Source: JBAQMG01 sp049302575
GTDB taxonomy: Bacteria > Bacillota > Desulfitobacteriia > Desulfitobacteriales > Desulfitobacteriaceae
DNA length: 12,648 bases
Assembly: GCA_049302575.1 (NCBI GenBank)
Contig: JBAQMG010000122.1
Span: 1 to 12,648, forward strand
Direction of reading: 5' to 3'
Shown here: piece after piece, positions 1 to 6,272 of the stretch
Layout of the letters: each line of letters starts with the position of its first letter
How positions within the stretch are numbered: the stretch's first letter is position 1
The notes under the pieces: model-generated
Databases searched by the model: none
What the model saw: only the letters and a program-made list of their open reading frames with translations
Told to the model about the DNA's origin: nothing
Program-made: the position numbers and the translations under genes

Positions 1-65
1 AGGTCGGTCACTCAAATAATGGGTGGCCTCCTATCCGATTATTCAGTAAATAAAGATTTTTAATC

Positions 66-99
66 AGAGGCATAAATTATGCTTCTTTTTATTTTTTAC
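66..99 (+). terminator. Rho-independent terminator of a gene left of the window
   Basis: AGAGGCATAA (66-75) pairs with TTATGCTTCT (77-86) with one G-U pair, followed by a T-rich tail to position 97. It implies a plus-strand gene ending just upstream. Two frames are open to the left edge and stop at 51-53 and 61-63, so I cannot say which is coding. Confidence 0.7.
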
Positions 100-122
100 A
101 ATTTATTTTCAAAGTATAGAAT
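95..122 (+). promoter_or_regulatory. Candidate sigma-A promoter for the dipeptidase operon
   Basis: TTTACA (95-100) and TAGAAT (117-122) are separated by 16 bases, and each matches the vegetative consensus at five of six positions. Transcription would start near 129. The -35 box overlaps the T tail of the preceding terminator. The region is AT-rich, so a chance match is possible. Confidence 0.4.
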
Positions 123-152
123 AGATATAGAATTGGATAGTTATATTTAGGC

Positions 153-159
153 GAGGAGG
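153..159 (+). promoter_or_regulatory. Ribosome binding site that sets the dipeptidase start
   Basis: GAGGAGG sits one base before a GTG at 161, which is too close for initiation there. It sits seven bases before the in-frame TTG at 167, a normal spacing. This favours TTG 167. Confidence 0.7.
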
Positions 160-166
160 AGTGGGT

Positions 167-1117
167 TTGGAAGCAATTTGGGTTGTCGATGGACATTGTG
201 ATAGTTTAGGAGATTATCTGATGGCCAAAAGAACCCTCAAAGACCCAAATGAAGGTGGTCATTGGGATCTGCTAAGGGCTAAGGAGGGTAATGTTGCTCT
301 TCAATTTATGGCGGCATTTATTGAAAGTGAATATAAACCAGATAGGGCGACAGTTCGCGGCTTTCAACTAATAGAAGCAGCCAGAAGATTAATAAATGAA
401 AATACAGCTAGGGTTTTTCTGATATCAAATAAAGCAGATTTGGTTCAATTACCAGATAAGCATAAAGTAGGTTTGTTGTTGAGTGTAGAGGGGGGGGAGA
501 TCTTAGGCGACAGTGTGGTTATGCTTGACACAATTTTTCAGCTCGGTATCAGGGCTCTTGGTTTAACTTGGAATCAGCGTAATGCCCTTGGCGATGGCGT
601 AGGAGAATCTCAAAATAAAGGTCTTACTTCTTTTGGACAGCGAGTTATTAGGCGCATGAATGAGTTAGGAATGTTAATCGATGTCTCTCATCTTAATGAG
701 CCAGGCTTTTGGGATGTTCTAGAACTCTCCCAATACTCAATAGTTGCCTCGCATTCATGTGCAAAGGCGCTTTGCTCGCATCCGCGAAATCTAACTGATC
801 AACAACTTAAGAGTTTAGCGGCCAACGGCGGAGTAGTAGGCGTGAATTTTAATCCGACATTTTTAACCCATACCCTCCCTGCTAAACGAGAGGATGTTGT
901 CCGCCATATTTCTCATATTGCGGAGGTAGCAGGTGTCGAAGCAGTAGGATTAGGATCAGATTTCGATGGCATTCCCGATGTTCCCGAACTATTGGCAGAT
1001 GCCACGCAATTTCCAGGCTTAGCTCAAGACCTCATAAAAGCAGGTTTTTCAAAAGGAGAAATAGAACAAATATTTCATAAGAATTTTATGCGTTTGCTTA
1101 AATCCGTGTTAAAATAG
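167..1117 (+). CDS. M19-family membrane dipeptidase (renal dipeptidase-like)
   Basis: Predicted zinc dipeptidase of peptidase family M19, which hydrolyses dipeptides with broad specificity. The family's binuclear zinc ligands are all visible in the 316-residue protein: H10 and D12 in DGHCD, E108 in SVEGGE, H175 in DVSH and H196 in SHS. The late acidic site is present in GSDFDG (D265/D267). The LTWNQRN block near 133-139 also fits the family. Length is normal for a bacterial member. I see no signal peptide, so the enzyme is probably cytoplasmic. TTG 167 is chosen because of the Shine-Dalgarno spacing. It is the first gene of a likely operon; the PHP gene follows after 58 bases with no terminator between. 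A run of eight G (490-497) lies inside the codons around the zinc-ligand glutamate. Family assignment is secure; the substrate is not known. Confidence 0.93.
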   Translation: MEAIWVVDGHCDSLGDYLMAKRTLKDPNEGGHWDLLRAKEGNVALQFMAAFIESEYKPDRATVRGFQLIEAARRLINENTARVFLISNKADLVQLPDKHKVGLLLSVEGGEILGDSVVMLDTIFQLGIRALGLTWNQRNALGDGVGESQNKGLTSFGQRVIRRMNELGMLIDVSHLNEPGFWDVLELSQYSIVASHSCAKALCSHPRNLTDQQLKSLAANGGVVGVNFNPTFLTHTLPAKREDVVRHISHIAEVAGVEAVGLGSDFDGIPDVPELLADATQFPGLAQDLIKAGFSKGEIEQIFHKNFMRLLKSVLK

Positions 1118-1141
1118 TAAACGTATAGGAGTTCGATTATT

Positions 1142-1156
1142 TGATAACAGTTATCA
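1142..1156. promoter_or_regulatory. Perfect 15-base dyad between the dipeptidase and PHP genes
   Basis: TGATAACAGTTATCA is a perfect inverted repeat with seven-base arms and one central base, ending four bases before the ribosome binding site of the PHP gene. The one-base centre makes it a poor RNA hairpin, so it looks more like a protein-binding dyad. No regulator can be named from the sequence. Confidence 0.3.
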
Positions 1157-1175
1157 TCTAAAGGAGTTTGAAAGA

Positions 1176-2021
1176 GTGCATTTAGAACCAGAACAAACCC
1201 AAGAGGCTGACTTACATTGTCACACTACTGCATCAGATGGTCTTTTGACACCCAGAGAATTAGTTTCACTTGCTAGTCAGAAGGGTCTTAAGGCTATCGC
1301 TATCACTGATCATGATACAATATTGGGGTGGAAAGAAGCGGAAAATGCCGGTTGTGAATTTGGGATAGACATTCTCCGGGGAGTGGAATTAAATACAGAT
1401 TGGGCTGGAAAAGAGGTGCATATTTTAGGTTATGAGCTAGACAGAGAGTCTAAATTATTTCAGGAACATTTAGCGGAATTACAGCTGTCACGCTATAAAA
1501 GGATGCAGGAGATCTTAGAACGTCTAAGACAGCTAGGTATTAAGCTATCCAGTGAGGATGTTCTTGAATTTGCTCTTGGGGAGTCAGTGGGACGTCCACA
1601 TGTAGCTCAGGCGTTGGTTAAATACGGATATGTAACTGATAATCAAGAAGCCTTCGTTCGCTATCTTGCTCCAGGTGCAGAGGCGTATGTTCCAAGATTC
1701 AAATTAAGCACTACGGATGGAATTCGATTTATACGTGAGTCTAAAGGCGTCGCGGTTCTTGCCCATCCAGGAGTACAAGGACTTGAGGAAAGCATAATTG
1801 CCTCCTTGGTTGATTATGGGTTACAAGGTGTGGAGATTGTCCATTCCGATCATACCTCTGATGACGTGAGGCGTTATTATCAGATTGCTAAACAATATAA
1901 TTTGATTATGACCGGCGGTTCAGATTTCCACGGGGATAATAAACCTTCAGTTATACTTGGAAATTGGGGAGTACCAATGGAAGTTGTCTGGCAGGTTAGG
2001 AAATTAGCCAGATCTTTTTAG
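1176..2021 (+). CDS. PHP-domain phosphoesterase (TrpH/YciV-RNase AM type)
   Basis: Predicted metal-dependent phosphoesterase of the PHP superfamily, closest in layout to the YciV/TrpH group. Characterised members remove phosphate from 3',5'-nucleoside bisphosphates or act as 5'-3' exoribonuclease (RNase AM). The metal-binding PHP motifs are in order: H14 and H16 in DLHCH, D21, TDHD at 44-47, E71 in GVELN, H82 in VHILG, H197 in LAHPG, and D250/H252 in GSDFHGD. The GRPHVA block near 139-144 belongs to the inserted domain typical of this subgroup. Length is 281 residues, normal for the family. The GTG start has AAGGAG (1161-1166) nine bases upstream. It lies 58 bases after the dipeptidase gene and is probably cotranscribed. 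The exact substrate is inferred only at family level. Confidence 0.9.
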   Translation: MHLEPEQTQEADLHCHTTASDGLLTPRELVSLASQKGLKAIAITDHDTILGWKEAENAGCEFGIDILRGVELNTDWAGKEVHILGYELDRESKLFQEHLAELQLSRYKRMQEILERLRQLGIKLSSEDVLEFALGESVGRPHVAQALVKYGYVTDNQEAFVRYLAPGAEAYVPRFKLSTTDGIRFIRESKGVAVLAHPGVQGLEESIIASLVDYGLQGVEIVHSDHTSDDVRRYYQIAKQYNLIMTGGSDFHGDNKPSVILGNWGVPMEVVWQVRKLARSF

Positions 2022-2076
2022 GTTCTAAGGTTTAAAACGGCCCTTTACGGCATAGACTATAAATATATTTCTAGCC

Positions 2077-2083
2077 GGGGGTG
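2077..2083 (+). promoter_or_regulatory. Ribosome binding site that sets the coiled-coil protein start
   Basis: GGGGGTG matches the anti-Shine-Dalgarno complement GGAGGTG with one change. It overlaps a GTG at 2081 but lies six bases before the in-frame TTG at 2090, so the TTG is the better start. Confidence 0.55.
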
Positions 2084-2089
2084 CGGTGT

Positions 2090-2350
2090 TTGGATCCTAA
2101 TGAAGAGTTACATGTCCTTAGGTCAAAGGTAGGAGAACTAGAGCAGCGTGTCGAACACCTTCGGGTTAGTCGGCGAGTATTAATGAACCTTCTAGAAAAG
2201 GTGGAGAGAGAAAAAGTATTTTTAGTTCGCAAACTGGAAAAAGAAAATATGCGTTTACATCGTGATAATACCCGTTTTGCCAAGTGGATTTTCTCTAAAA
2301 ATAGAGAGATTATCAAGCTACAAGAAGAAGTAAGCGCGGTATCTAATTAA
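2090..2350 (+). CDS. Small charged coiled-coil protein of unknown function
   Basis: An 86-residue hydrophilic protein that I cannot assign. Residues from about 6 to 60 show heptad-like leucine/valine spacing with many Glu, Lys and Arg, for example LEQRVEHL and LLEKVEREK, which predicts a continuous alpha-helical coiled coil. A basic segment (RDNTRFAKWIFSKNR) follows, then a short acidic tail. There is no membrane segment or signal peptide. It starts 68 bases after the PHP gene on the same strand and is followed at once by a terminator, so it is probably the last gene of the operon. The opposite strand is also open (2071-2316) but has no ribosome binding site and a low-complexity Arg/Ser/Thr-rich product. 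The coding call rests on the ribosome binding site, the regular heptads and the flanking terminator. Confidence 0.7.
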   Translation: MDPNEELHVLRSKVGELEQRVEHLRVSRRVLMNLLEKVEREKVFLVRKLEKENMRLHRDNTRFAKWIFSKNREIIKLQEEVSAVSN

Positions 2351-2353
2351 GAG

Positions 2354-2391
2354 AGGACATGAAGACTAACTAAGGTTTCATGCCTTTTTTT
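2354..2391 (+). terminator. Terminator after the dipeptidase/PHP/coiled-coil operon
   Basis: AGG (2354-2356) and CATGAA (2358-2363), split by one bulged A, pair with TTCATG (2377-2382) and CCT (2383-2385). Seven T follow (2385-2391). It lies between convergent genes. The T tail is on the plus strand only. Confidence 0.75.
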
Positions 2392-2414
2392 ATTAACTTT
2401 CCCTGAGAATTTCT

Positions 2415-2921
2415 TTAATGGTTATTGTCGTTTTCTTGAAGTAATTTACCCAACTTTGTTTTGGGGAAGTGATGTTCACGAATAAGCAGACAAATTTGTT
2501 GATTCAGTCCAACTTTTTTAGCAAGAGCTTCTCCCCATAAAGCATGATAATGTAAAATTTTTAGTGTAAGTGCAAGATGTTTAGGCTTGGCCCCTGGATA
2601 ATCATTTAACTGCAGGGGGGAAATATCGATAAGAACAATGAGAATTCTTTGCCACAGGTGTACCCGAACAAGTGATTTGCCACAATCGTGCAGAAGGGCG
2701 GCTATAATTAGGTTTTGGTATTCGTCGGAATTTAGAGCTAAGGATTTCAGTTCAATTTCTAGACTCTTTGTAACATCGAGAGCGTGACGTTGTTCTGGAA
2801 GGGCTTGTTTGCGAAATAAAGAGAAGGCCGACACTGGTAAAGTCCTAGCTACCCATGCAATTTCCAAAGGATTTATAAAAGGAAATAGTGCCTTGTAAAA
2901 TTGCTTTACCCTATAAAACAA
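2415..2921 (-). CDS. Small HD-domain protein (predicted metal-dependent phosphohydrolase)
   Basis: A 168-residue HD-superfamily protein. Motifs in order are QRHAL (H46), LLHDCGKS (H78-D79), HYHALWG (H124/H126) and REHH (H150/H151). This is the usual ligand pattern of a metal-dependent phosphohydrolase. HD enzymes act on nucleotides or cyclic nucleotides, but nothing here fixes the substrate. The GYP motif of cyclic-di-GMP phosphodiesterases is absent. The region around 85-100 (VHLWQRILIVLI) is hydrophobic but lies within the HD fold and need not cross a membrane. The start is TTG at 2921-2919, with AGGAGG (2935-2930) eight bases upstream; no ATG is better placed. It is convergent with the operon to its left and appears to be transcribed alone. 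Confidence 0.85.
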   Translation of the reverse strand: MFYRVKQFYKALFPFINPLEIAWVARTLPVSAFSLFRKQALPEQRHALDVTKSLEIELKSLALNSDEYQNLIIAALLHDCGKSLVRVHLWQRILIVLIDISPLQLNDYPGAKPKHLALTLKILHYHALWGEALAKKVGLNQQICLLIREHHFPKTKLGKLLQENDNNH

Positions 2922-3120
2922 TTTGAATTCCTCCTAAAAATACAATGATGTTCTATATAATATAAGCTTAGCGAATTTAAATGGATATAACAAGTCCATA
3001 AGTATGATTGAAGAACATGAAGCATGGATGTTAAACCTTGGTGTAAGCAAAATTTCCTTTAAGAGGAGTGTTTTTTAGATCAGTGGGGAAATCTATATCT
3101 ATAAGGAAGGAGGTTAAATA

Positions 3121-3366
3121 ATGAACCAAGATCAAGAAACTAATAATAGGGCTTATTTTAATTTCGCGCCATGGAGTATGGATTCTAGTCTTAAAGAGAA
3201 AACCAAAGAAGTTGGGATAGATTACGATGCCTTTATAGAAGGACAACGAACTAACCTGTCAGACATGGAATTGGCTCATGAATTTGGGGTTTCTGAAGGA
3301 AGCATACGTAATTTAAGAGAACATTTCGAATCGGAAATTGGCCTTAATTGTATCATGGGTCACTAA
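3121..3366 (+). CDS. Small helix-turn-helix protein, putative DNA-binding
   Basis: An 81-residue acidic protein with one recognisable element, a helix-turn-helix near residues 46-68 (LSDMELAHEFGVSEGSIRNL). The AxEFGVS turn and SIRNLREHF recognition helix are typical of sigma-70 region 4-like or Hin-like HTH units. The N-terminal 40 residues (NRAYFNFAPWSMD and beyond) are not recognised and could mediate dimerisation or protein contact. The ATG is preceded by GGAGG at a seven-base gap, an excellent site. It is a single-gene unit bounded by a strong terminator. It could be a small regulator; a target cannot be named. Confidence 0.72.
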   Translation: MNQDQETNNRAYFNFAPWSMDSSLKEKTKEVGIDYDAFIEGQRTNLSDMELAHEFGVSEGSIRNLREHFESEIGLNCIMGH

Positions 3367-3369
3367 TCG

Positions 3370-3419
3370 AAAAGGGGCACTTGTAAAACTAAACGCAAGT
3401 TAACCCCTTTTATATTTTT
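3370..3419 (+). terminator. Strong terminator after the HTH gene
   Basis: AAAAGGGG (3370-3377) and ACTTG (3379-3383) pair with CAAGT (3396-3400) and CCCCTTTT (3404-3411), followed by a T-rich stretch. It separates the HTH gene from guaB. Confidence 0.85.
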
Positions 3420-3474
3420 ATCTGTGGGAAATGTCTAGTTACTAAATTTTCTCATGAACAAAACAAAAGATCCC

Positions 3475-3503
3475 TATTCACAAGAAGTAACATCTGGTAT
3501 ACT
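3475..3503 (+). promoter_or_regulatory. guaB promoter with extended -10
   Basis: TGGTATACT (3495-3503) is an extended -10 (TGnTATACT). A weak -35, TATTCA, lies at 3475-3480 with 17-base spacing. Transcription would start near 3510, leaving a leader of about 26 bases. That is too short for a purine riboswitch. Confidence 0.6.
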
Positions 3504-3535
3504 AATTAGAAAACCATTGTGGAAAGGGGTTTACC

Positions 3536-4990
3536 ATGTATTCCGAACGTTTTGCCAAAGAAGGATTAACTTTTGACGATGTTTTATTAATTCCAGCAAA
3601 ATCAGCGATTTTGCCAAGGGATGTTGACGTAAGTACTTATCTAACTAAAAAGATTCAATTAAATATTCCGCTTATGAGTGCAGGGATGGATACTGTTACA
3701 GACTCACTTATGGCTATTGCTATGGCTCGCGAGGGCGGAATAGGAATAATTCATAAAAATATGTCCATTGAGCAACAGGCTTTAGAGGTTGATAGAGTTA
3801 AACGTTCCGAACACGGGGTAATTACTGATCCTTTTTTTCTACATCCCTCGGATCTAGTTCAAAAAGCCTTAGATCTCATGGAAAGATATCGGATTTCCGG
3901 AGTTCCCATAACTGTTGATGGAAAATTAGTCGGCATATTGACGAATCGTGATTTGCGTTTTGAAAAAGATTATCGGCGTACGATTGACGAGGTAATGACC
4001 AAAACTAATTTGGTCACAGCCCCAGTTGGGACAACTTTAGAACATGCTAAGCATATTCTAAGCAATCATAAGATTGAAAAGTTGCCGATAGTTGATGAAA
4101 ATGGTTACCTTAAAGGTCTAATTACAATTAAAGATATTGAGAAAGCCCGACAATATCCGAACTCAGCCAAAGATGAAAGAGGACGATTGAGGGTAGGCGC
4201 TTCAGTGGGCGTTACAGTAGATACAATGCAACGGGCAGAGGCCCTGATAAAAGCTGGGGCTGACGTCATCGTGGTCGATACAGCCCATGGACATTCTGTG
4301 GGTGTCGTTGAGTGTATTAAAAACCTACGACTACATTTTTCACAAATACAGCTTATATCTGGAAATGTAGCTACTGCGGCTGCTACTCGAGATCTTATCG
4401 AGGCTGGAGCGGATGCAATTAAGGTTGGTATCGGCCCTGGATCAATCTGTACAACTAGAGTTGTGGCTGGTATTGGTGTTCCGCAAATCACGGCTATTTT
4501 AGATTGTGCTAAGGAAGCTGAAAAAAGTGGGATTCCGGTTATTGCCGATGGGGGAATAAAATTCTCTGGTGATATTGTAAAAGCGCTAGCGGCAGGAGCC
4601 CAAGTAGTTATGATTGGCAGCCTTTTTGCAGGAACGGAGGAAAGTCCTGGAGAGATTGAGATTTACCAAGGTCGTAGTTTCAAAGTGTATCGTGGTATGG
4701 GCTCCATTGGAGCGATGAAAGAAGGTAGCAGGGACCGATATTTTCAAGAAAAAAATCAAAAACTTGTACCTGAAGGAATTGAAGGGAGGGTGCCCTACAA
4801 AGGCCCACTCTCAGAAACTGCTTATCAAATGGTCGGTGGTTTGCGTGCCGGAATGGGCTACTGTGGGTGTGAAAATATTGAAGCGCTACGCACTCAAACA
4901 AAATTCATCCGTATGACTGCTGCCGGACTTAGGGAAAGTCATCCTCATGATATTACAATAACCAAAGAGTCTCCCAATTATAGCGTATGA
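3536..4990 (+). CDS. guaB: Inosine-5'-monophosphate dehydrogenase
   Basis: Converts IMP to XMP with NAD+, the committed step of guanine nucleotide synthesis in the cytoplasm. The 484-residue protein has the full IMPDH plan. The barrel starts at FAKEGLTFDDVLLIP and contains MSAGMDTVTDS near 47-57. A tandem CBS (Bateman) regulatory domain lies at about 94-203. VDTAHGHS (247-254) and GNVAT follow. The catalytic loop GPGSICTT carries the nucleophile C305. Then come the phosphate-binding DGG near 338-340, YRGMGS, and the mobile-flap region VPEGIEGRVPYKG near 411-423. The ATG has AAAGGGG at a six-base gap. It is probably monocistronic: a terminator lies upstream, its own promoter precedes it and a repeat element lies immediately downstream. 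This is a secure assignment. Confidence 0.98.
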   Translation: MYSERFAKEGLTFDDVLLIPAKSAILPRDVDVSTYLTKKIQLNIPLMSAGMDTVTDSLMAIAMAREGGIGIIHKNMSIEQQALEVDRVKRSEHGVITDPFFLHPSDLVQKALDLMERYRISGVPITVDGKLVGILTNRDLRFEKDYRRTIDEVMTKTNLVTAPVGTTLEHAKHILSNHKIEKLPIVDENGYLKGLITIKDIEKARQYPNSAKDERGRLRVGASVGVTVDTMQRAEALIKAGADVIVVDTAHGHSVGVVECIKNLRLHFSQIQLISGNVATAAATRDLIEAGADAIKVGIGPGSICTTRVVAGIGVPQITAILDCAKEAEKSGIPVIADGGIKFSGDIVKALAAGAQVVMIGSLFAGTEESPGEIEIYQGRSFKVYRGMGSIGAMKEGSRDRYFQEKNQKLVPEGIEGRVPYKGPLSETAYQMVGGLRAGMGYCGCENIEALRTQTKFIRMTAAGLRESHPHDITITKESPNYSV

Positions 4991-4992
4991 TT

Positions 4993-5144
4993 ATAATAAT
5001 GCATAATGCATAATGCATTATTATTAATTGTGTCTTTGAGACTTGCGTTGAATTATGAATTAGTTATAGTGAATTATGTACCGGTTTAAGTGAATTAGTT
5101 TAAATGAATAAAAATTTGTTATAGCAACTAATGCATTATGCATT
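4993..5144. repeat. Heptamer-repeat element with inverted termini, copy 1
   Basis: The left end holds three tandem TGCATAA-type units (period seven at 5000, 5007 and 5014). The sequence AATGCATAATGCAT (4998-5011) recurs inverted at 5131-5144, giving a 14-base terminal inverted repeat. The interior carries GAATTA/GAATAA units at 5050, 5057, 5071, 5092 and 5106, all spaced by multiples of seven. ATAATAATGCAT (4993-5004) also pairs perfectly with ATGCATTATTAT (5013-5024), forming a 12-bp hairpin directly after guaB that may act as its 3' end. The right terminus abuts the ribosome binding site of the next gene. No coding capacity is seen. A related tract lies at 9581-9675. Confidence 0.75.
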
Positions 5145-5149
5145 TGTAT

Positions 5150-5158
5150 GGGGTGATC
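5150..5158 (+). promoter_or_regulatory. Ribosome binding site that sets the membrane protein start
   Basis: GGGGTGATC matches the 3' part of the anti-Shine-Dalgarno complement (AGGTGATC). It places a TTG at 5161 at the right distance, seven bases after the GG core. The upstream in-frame ATG at 5131 lies inside the repeat and has no ribosome binding site. Confidence 0.6.
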
Positions 5159-5160
5159 AT

Positions 5161-5475
5161 TTGCTGTTTAGTTTTTGGCGTTATCAGTTGATTTTAGTGC
5201 TTTTATATATTGTTTGGGGTCAGTTTTTTACAGCGGGAACCATTGCTAATCAGGTAGCTTTTAATTTTGCTGTTTTTTATCCCGTAGGGTTCCTTGGTGG
5301 ATACCGCAAGGAAAAAAAAATCAACTTATTGGGTGCTGCCTTGCTTTTTAATAGTCTGACTTACTTACTTGCCTTGTTAAATGGAGTCCGTATAGAAAAC
5401 TGGCTAATCGTACCAGTTGATTTTATAAGTTTGCTTGTATTAATAGGAGCTGGATTTTATATCAGTAACGTATAA
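5161..5475 (+). CDS. Small integral membrane protein of unknown function
   Basis: From TTG 5161 the product is 104 residues with about four hydrophobic segments: roughly 8-25, 30-46, 53-75 and 81-101. A short basic loop (YRKEKK, 48-53) is probably cytoplasmic by the positive-inside rule. No family motif is recognised. An in-frame ATG at 5131 would add ten residues encoded by the inverted terminus of the repeat element; I reject it because the only good ribosome binding site (5150-5158) serves the TTG. A run of nine A (5312-5320) encodes the basic loop. The gene lies between guaB and a TetR regulator. The TetR gene has its own candidate promoter, so cotranscription is uncertain. Confidence 0.65.
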   Translation: MLFSFWRYQLILVLLYIVWGQFFTAGTIANQVAFNFAVFYPVGFLGGYRKEKKINLLGAALLFNSLTYLLALLNGVRIENWLIVPVDFISLLVLIGAGFYISNV

Positions 5476-5513
5476 ATAAGAAGTGAAAAAAAGAATAAAT
5501 CCCCTTTAAATTA

Positions 5514-5542
5514 GCAGGAAAATTATGGTATGTGGAGAATAC
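5514..5542 (+). promoter_or_regulatory. Sigma-H-type promoter upstream of the TetR gene
   Basis: The -35 element GCAGGAAAA (5514-5522) fits the Bacillus sigma-H consensus RnAGGAwWW. The -10 element GGAGAATAC (5534-5542) fits RnnGAATww at all but the last base. The gap between them is 11 bases, as in known sigma-H promoters such as spoVG. Transcription would start near 5548, about 50 bases before the TetR start. A small GGTAT/ATACC dyad (5527-5531/5539-5543) overlaps the -10 region. Confidence 0.6.
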
Positions 5543-5599
5543 CTTAAATTAAGAATTATTTTCAAAGCTAATCGAACGTAAAAAAGGGGGTGCTGGAAT

Positions 5600-6181
5600 A
5601 TGCCGGATTTATCACGGAGAGAACGTAAGAAATTAGAGACGCGTGATCGAATTTATTATAGTGCCCTGCAACTTTTTCAGTTGCAGGGCTTTGAAGAAAC
5701 ATCTATTGAACAAATTACTCAACAAGCAGATGTTGGCAAAGGTACTTTTTATAATTATTTTACCTCCAAAGAGGCGGTCGTGACGGAATTTTCTACAAAT
5801 GGTTTTAAAAAATTGTTAAATTCCGAAAGAGAAAGGCCATACTCAGGTATACGTGAAAGGTTAAATATTCTTTTACAGGATTGGGCTGCGTTTATGGTTA
5901 AAAATCATGAAATGACCTGGGTTACTGTTCGAAATCGTGATTGTGCAGACTTTGATCTTGGTTTACATTATGGAATTCAAGCGATCCTTAACCTTGGACA
6001 AAAAAACGGCGAAATTAGTCGGTCCTTTGATTCTTCATTTTTGGCTGAGAGTCTCGAAGGAATGATGTTACAACATTTCATAAGTTGGTATGTCTCTAGA
6101 GAAGGAGATCTATTAGAGGAAATGGAAAAGGTACTGTCAGTATTTTTAGATGGTTTGATGGAAATAAAACTACAAGCTTAG
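5600..6181 (+). CDS. TetR/AcrR-family transcriptional regulator
   Basis: A 193-residue one-component regulator. The N-terminal DNA-binding domain covers about residues 12-60. Its helix-turn-helix is TSIEQITQQADVGKGTFYNYF (about 34-54), followed by the usual SKEAVV. The C-terminal ligand-binding and dimerisation part has no motif that reveals an effector. The start ATG has AAGGGGG nine bases upstream. A sigma-H-like promoter lies in the 124-base upstream gap. Within codons about 22-30 the DNA forms a perfect 11-bp inverted repeat (5663-5689). A likely terminator separates it from uppP. TetR proteins often control a neighbour, so the membrane protein or uppP are candidate targets, but no shared operator was found by eye. 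Confidence 0.93.
   Translation: MPDLSRRERKKLETRDRIYYSALQLFQLQGFEETSIEQITQQADVGKGTFYNYFTSKEAVVTEFSTNGFKKLLNSERERPYSGIRERLNILLQDWAAFMVKNHEMTWVTVRNRDCADFDLGLHYGIQAILNLGQKNGEISRSFDSSFLAESLEGMMLQHFISWYVSREGDLLEEMEKVLSVFLDGLMEIKLQA
5663..5689. repeat. Perfect 11-bp inverted repeat inside the TetR gene
   Basis: GCCCTGCAACT (5663-5673) and AGTTGCAGGGC (5679-5689) are exact reverse complements around a five-base loop (TTTTC). The hairpin encodes ALQLFQLQG in the first helices of the DNA-binding domain. It would be stable in mRNA about 65 bases after the start codon. Confidence 0.85.
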
Positions 6182-6193
6182 ATTTACACGAGG

Positions 6194-6228
6194 AGGGAAG
6201 GGCTTGAAATAAAGTTTCTTCCCTTTTT
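6194..6228 (+). terminator. Probable terminator after the TetR gene
   Basis: GGGAAG (6195-6200) pairs with CTTCCC (6218-6223). Inner bases can add GAAA/TTTC pairing. Five T follow (6224-6228). Confidence 0.6.
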
Positions 6229-6260
6229 CGATGCGATATAGTAATATATTCTTTAGTATT

Positions 6261-6265
6261 GGAGG
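6261..6265 (+). promoter_or_regulatory. Ribosome binding site that sets the uppP start
   Basis: GGAGG lies seven bases before ATG 6273. An in-frame ATG at 6231 would add 14 residues but has no ribosome binding site and overlaps the end of the terminator region. Confidence 0.8.
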
Positions 6266-6272
6266 TATTAAT

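Noticed and set aside
1..63. C-terminus of a plus-strand gene cut by the left edge
   Set aside because: A gene must end here because a terminator follows at 66-99. But two frames are open from the edge (stops at 51-53 and 61-63) and neither C-terminus is recognisable, so no CDS is called.
2071..2316. Minus-strand ORF of 81 residues opposite the coiled-coil gene
   Set aside because: Its product is low-complexity and rich in Arg, Ser and Thr, it has no ribosome binding site, and it mirrors the plus-strand gene with regular heptads.
3004..3078. A 24-codon plus-strand ORF before the HTH gene
   Set aside because: It has no ribosome binding site, no promoter and no recognisable product.
3031..3246. 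Minus-strand ORF of 71 residues opposite the HTH gene
   Set aside because: It has no ribosome binding site and overlaps a gene with an excellent one on the other strand.
3538..3552. PurR-box-like CCGAAC at the start of guaB
   Set aside because: The hexamer is part of conserved coding sequence (SER codons), and no inverted partner lies at the spacing PurR needs.
4105..4491. Minus-strand ORF of 128 residues inside guaB
   Set aside because: It is a shadow of the strongly conserved guaB frame, without a ribosome binding site. The same applies to 4680-4901.
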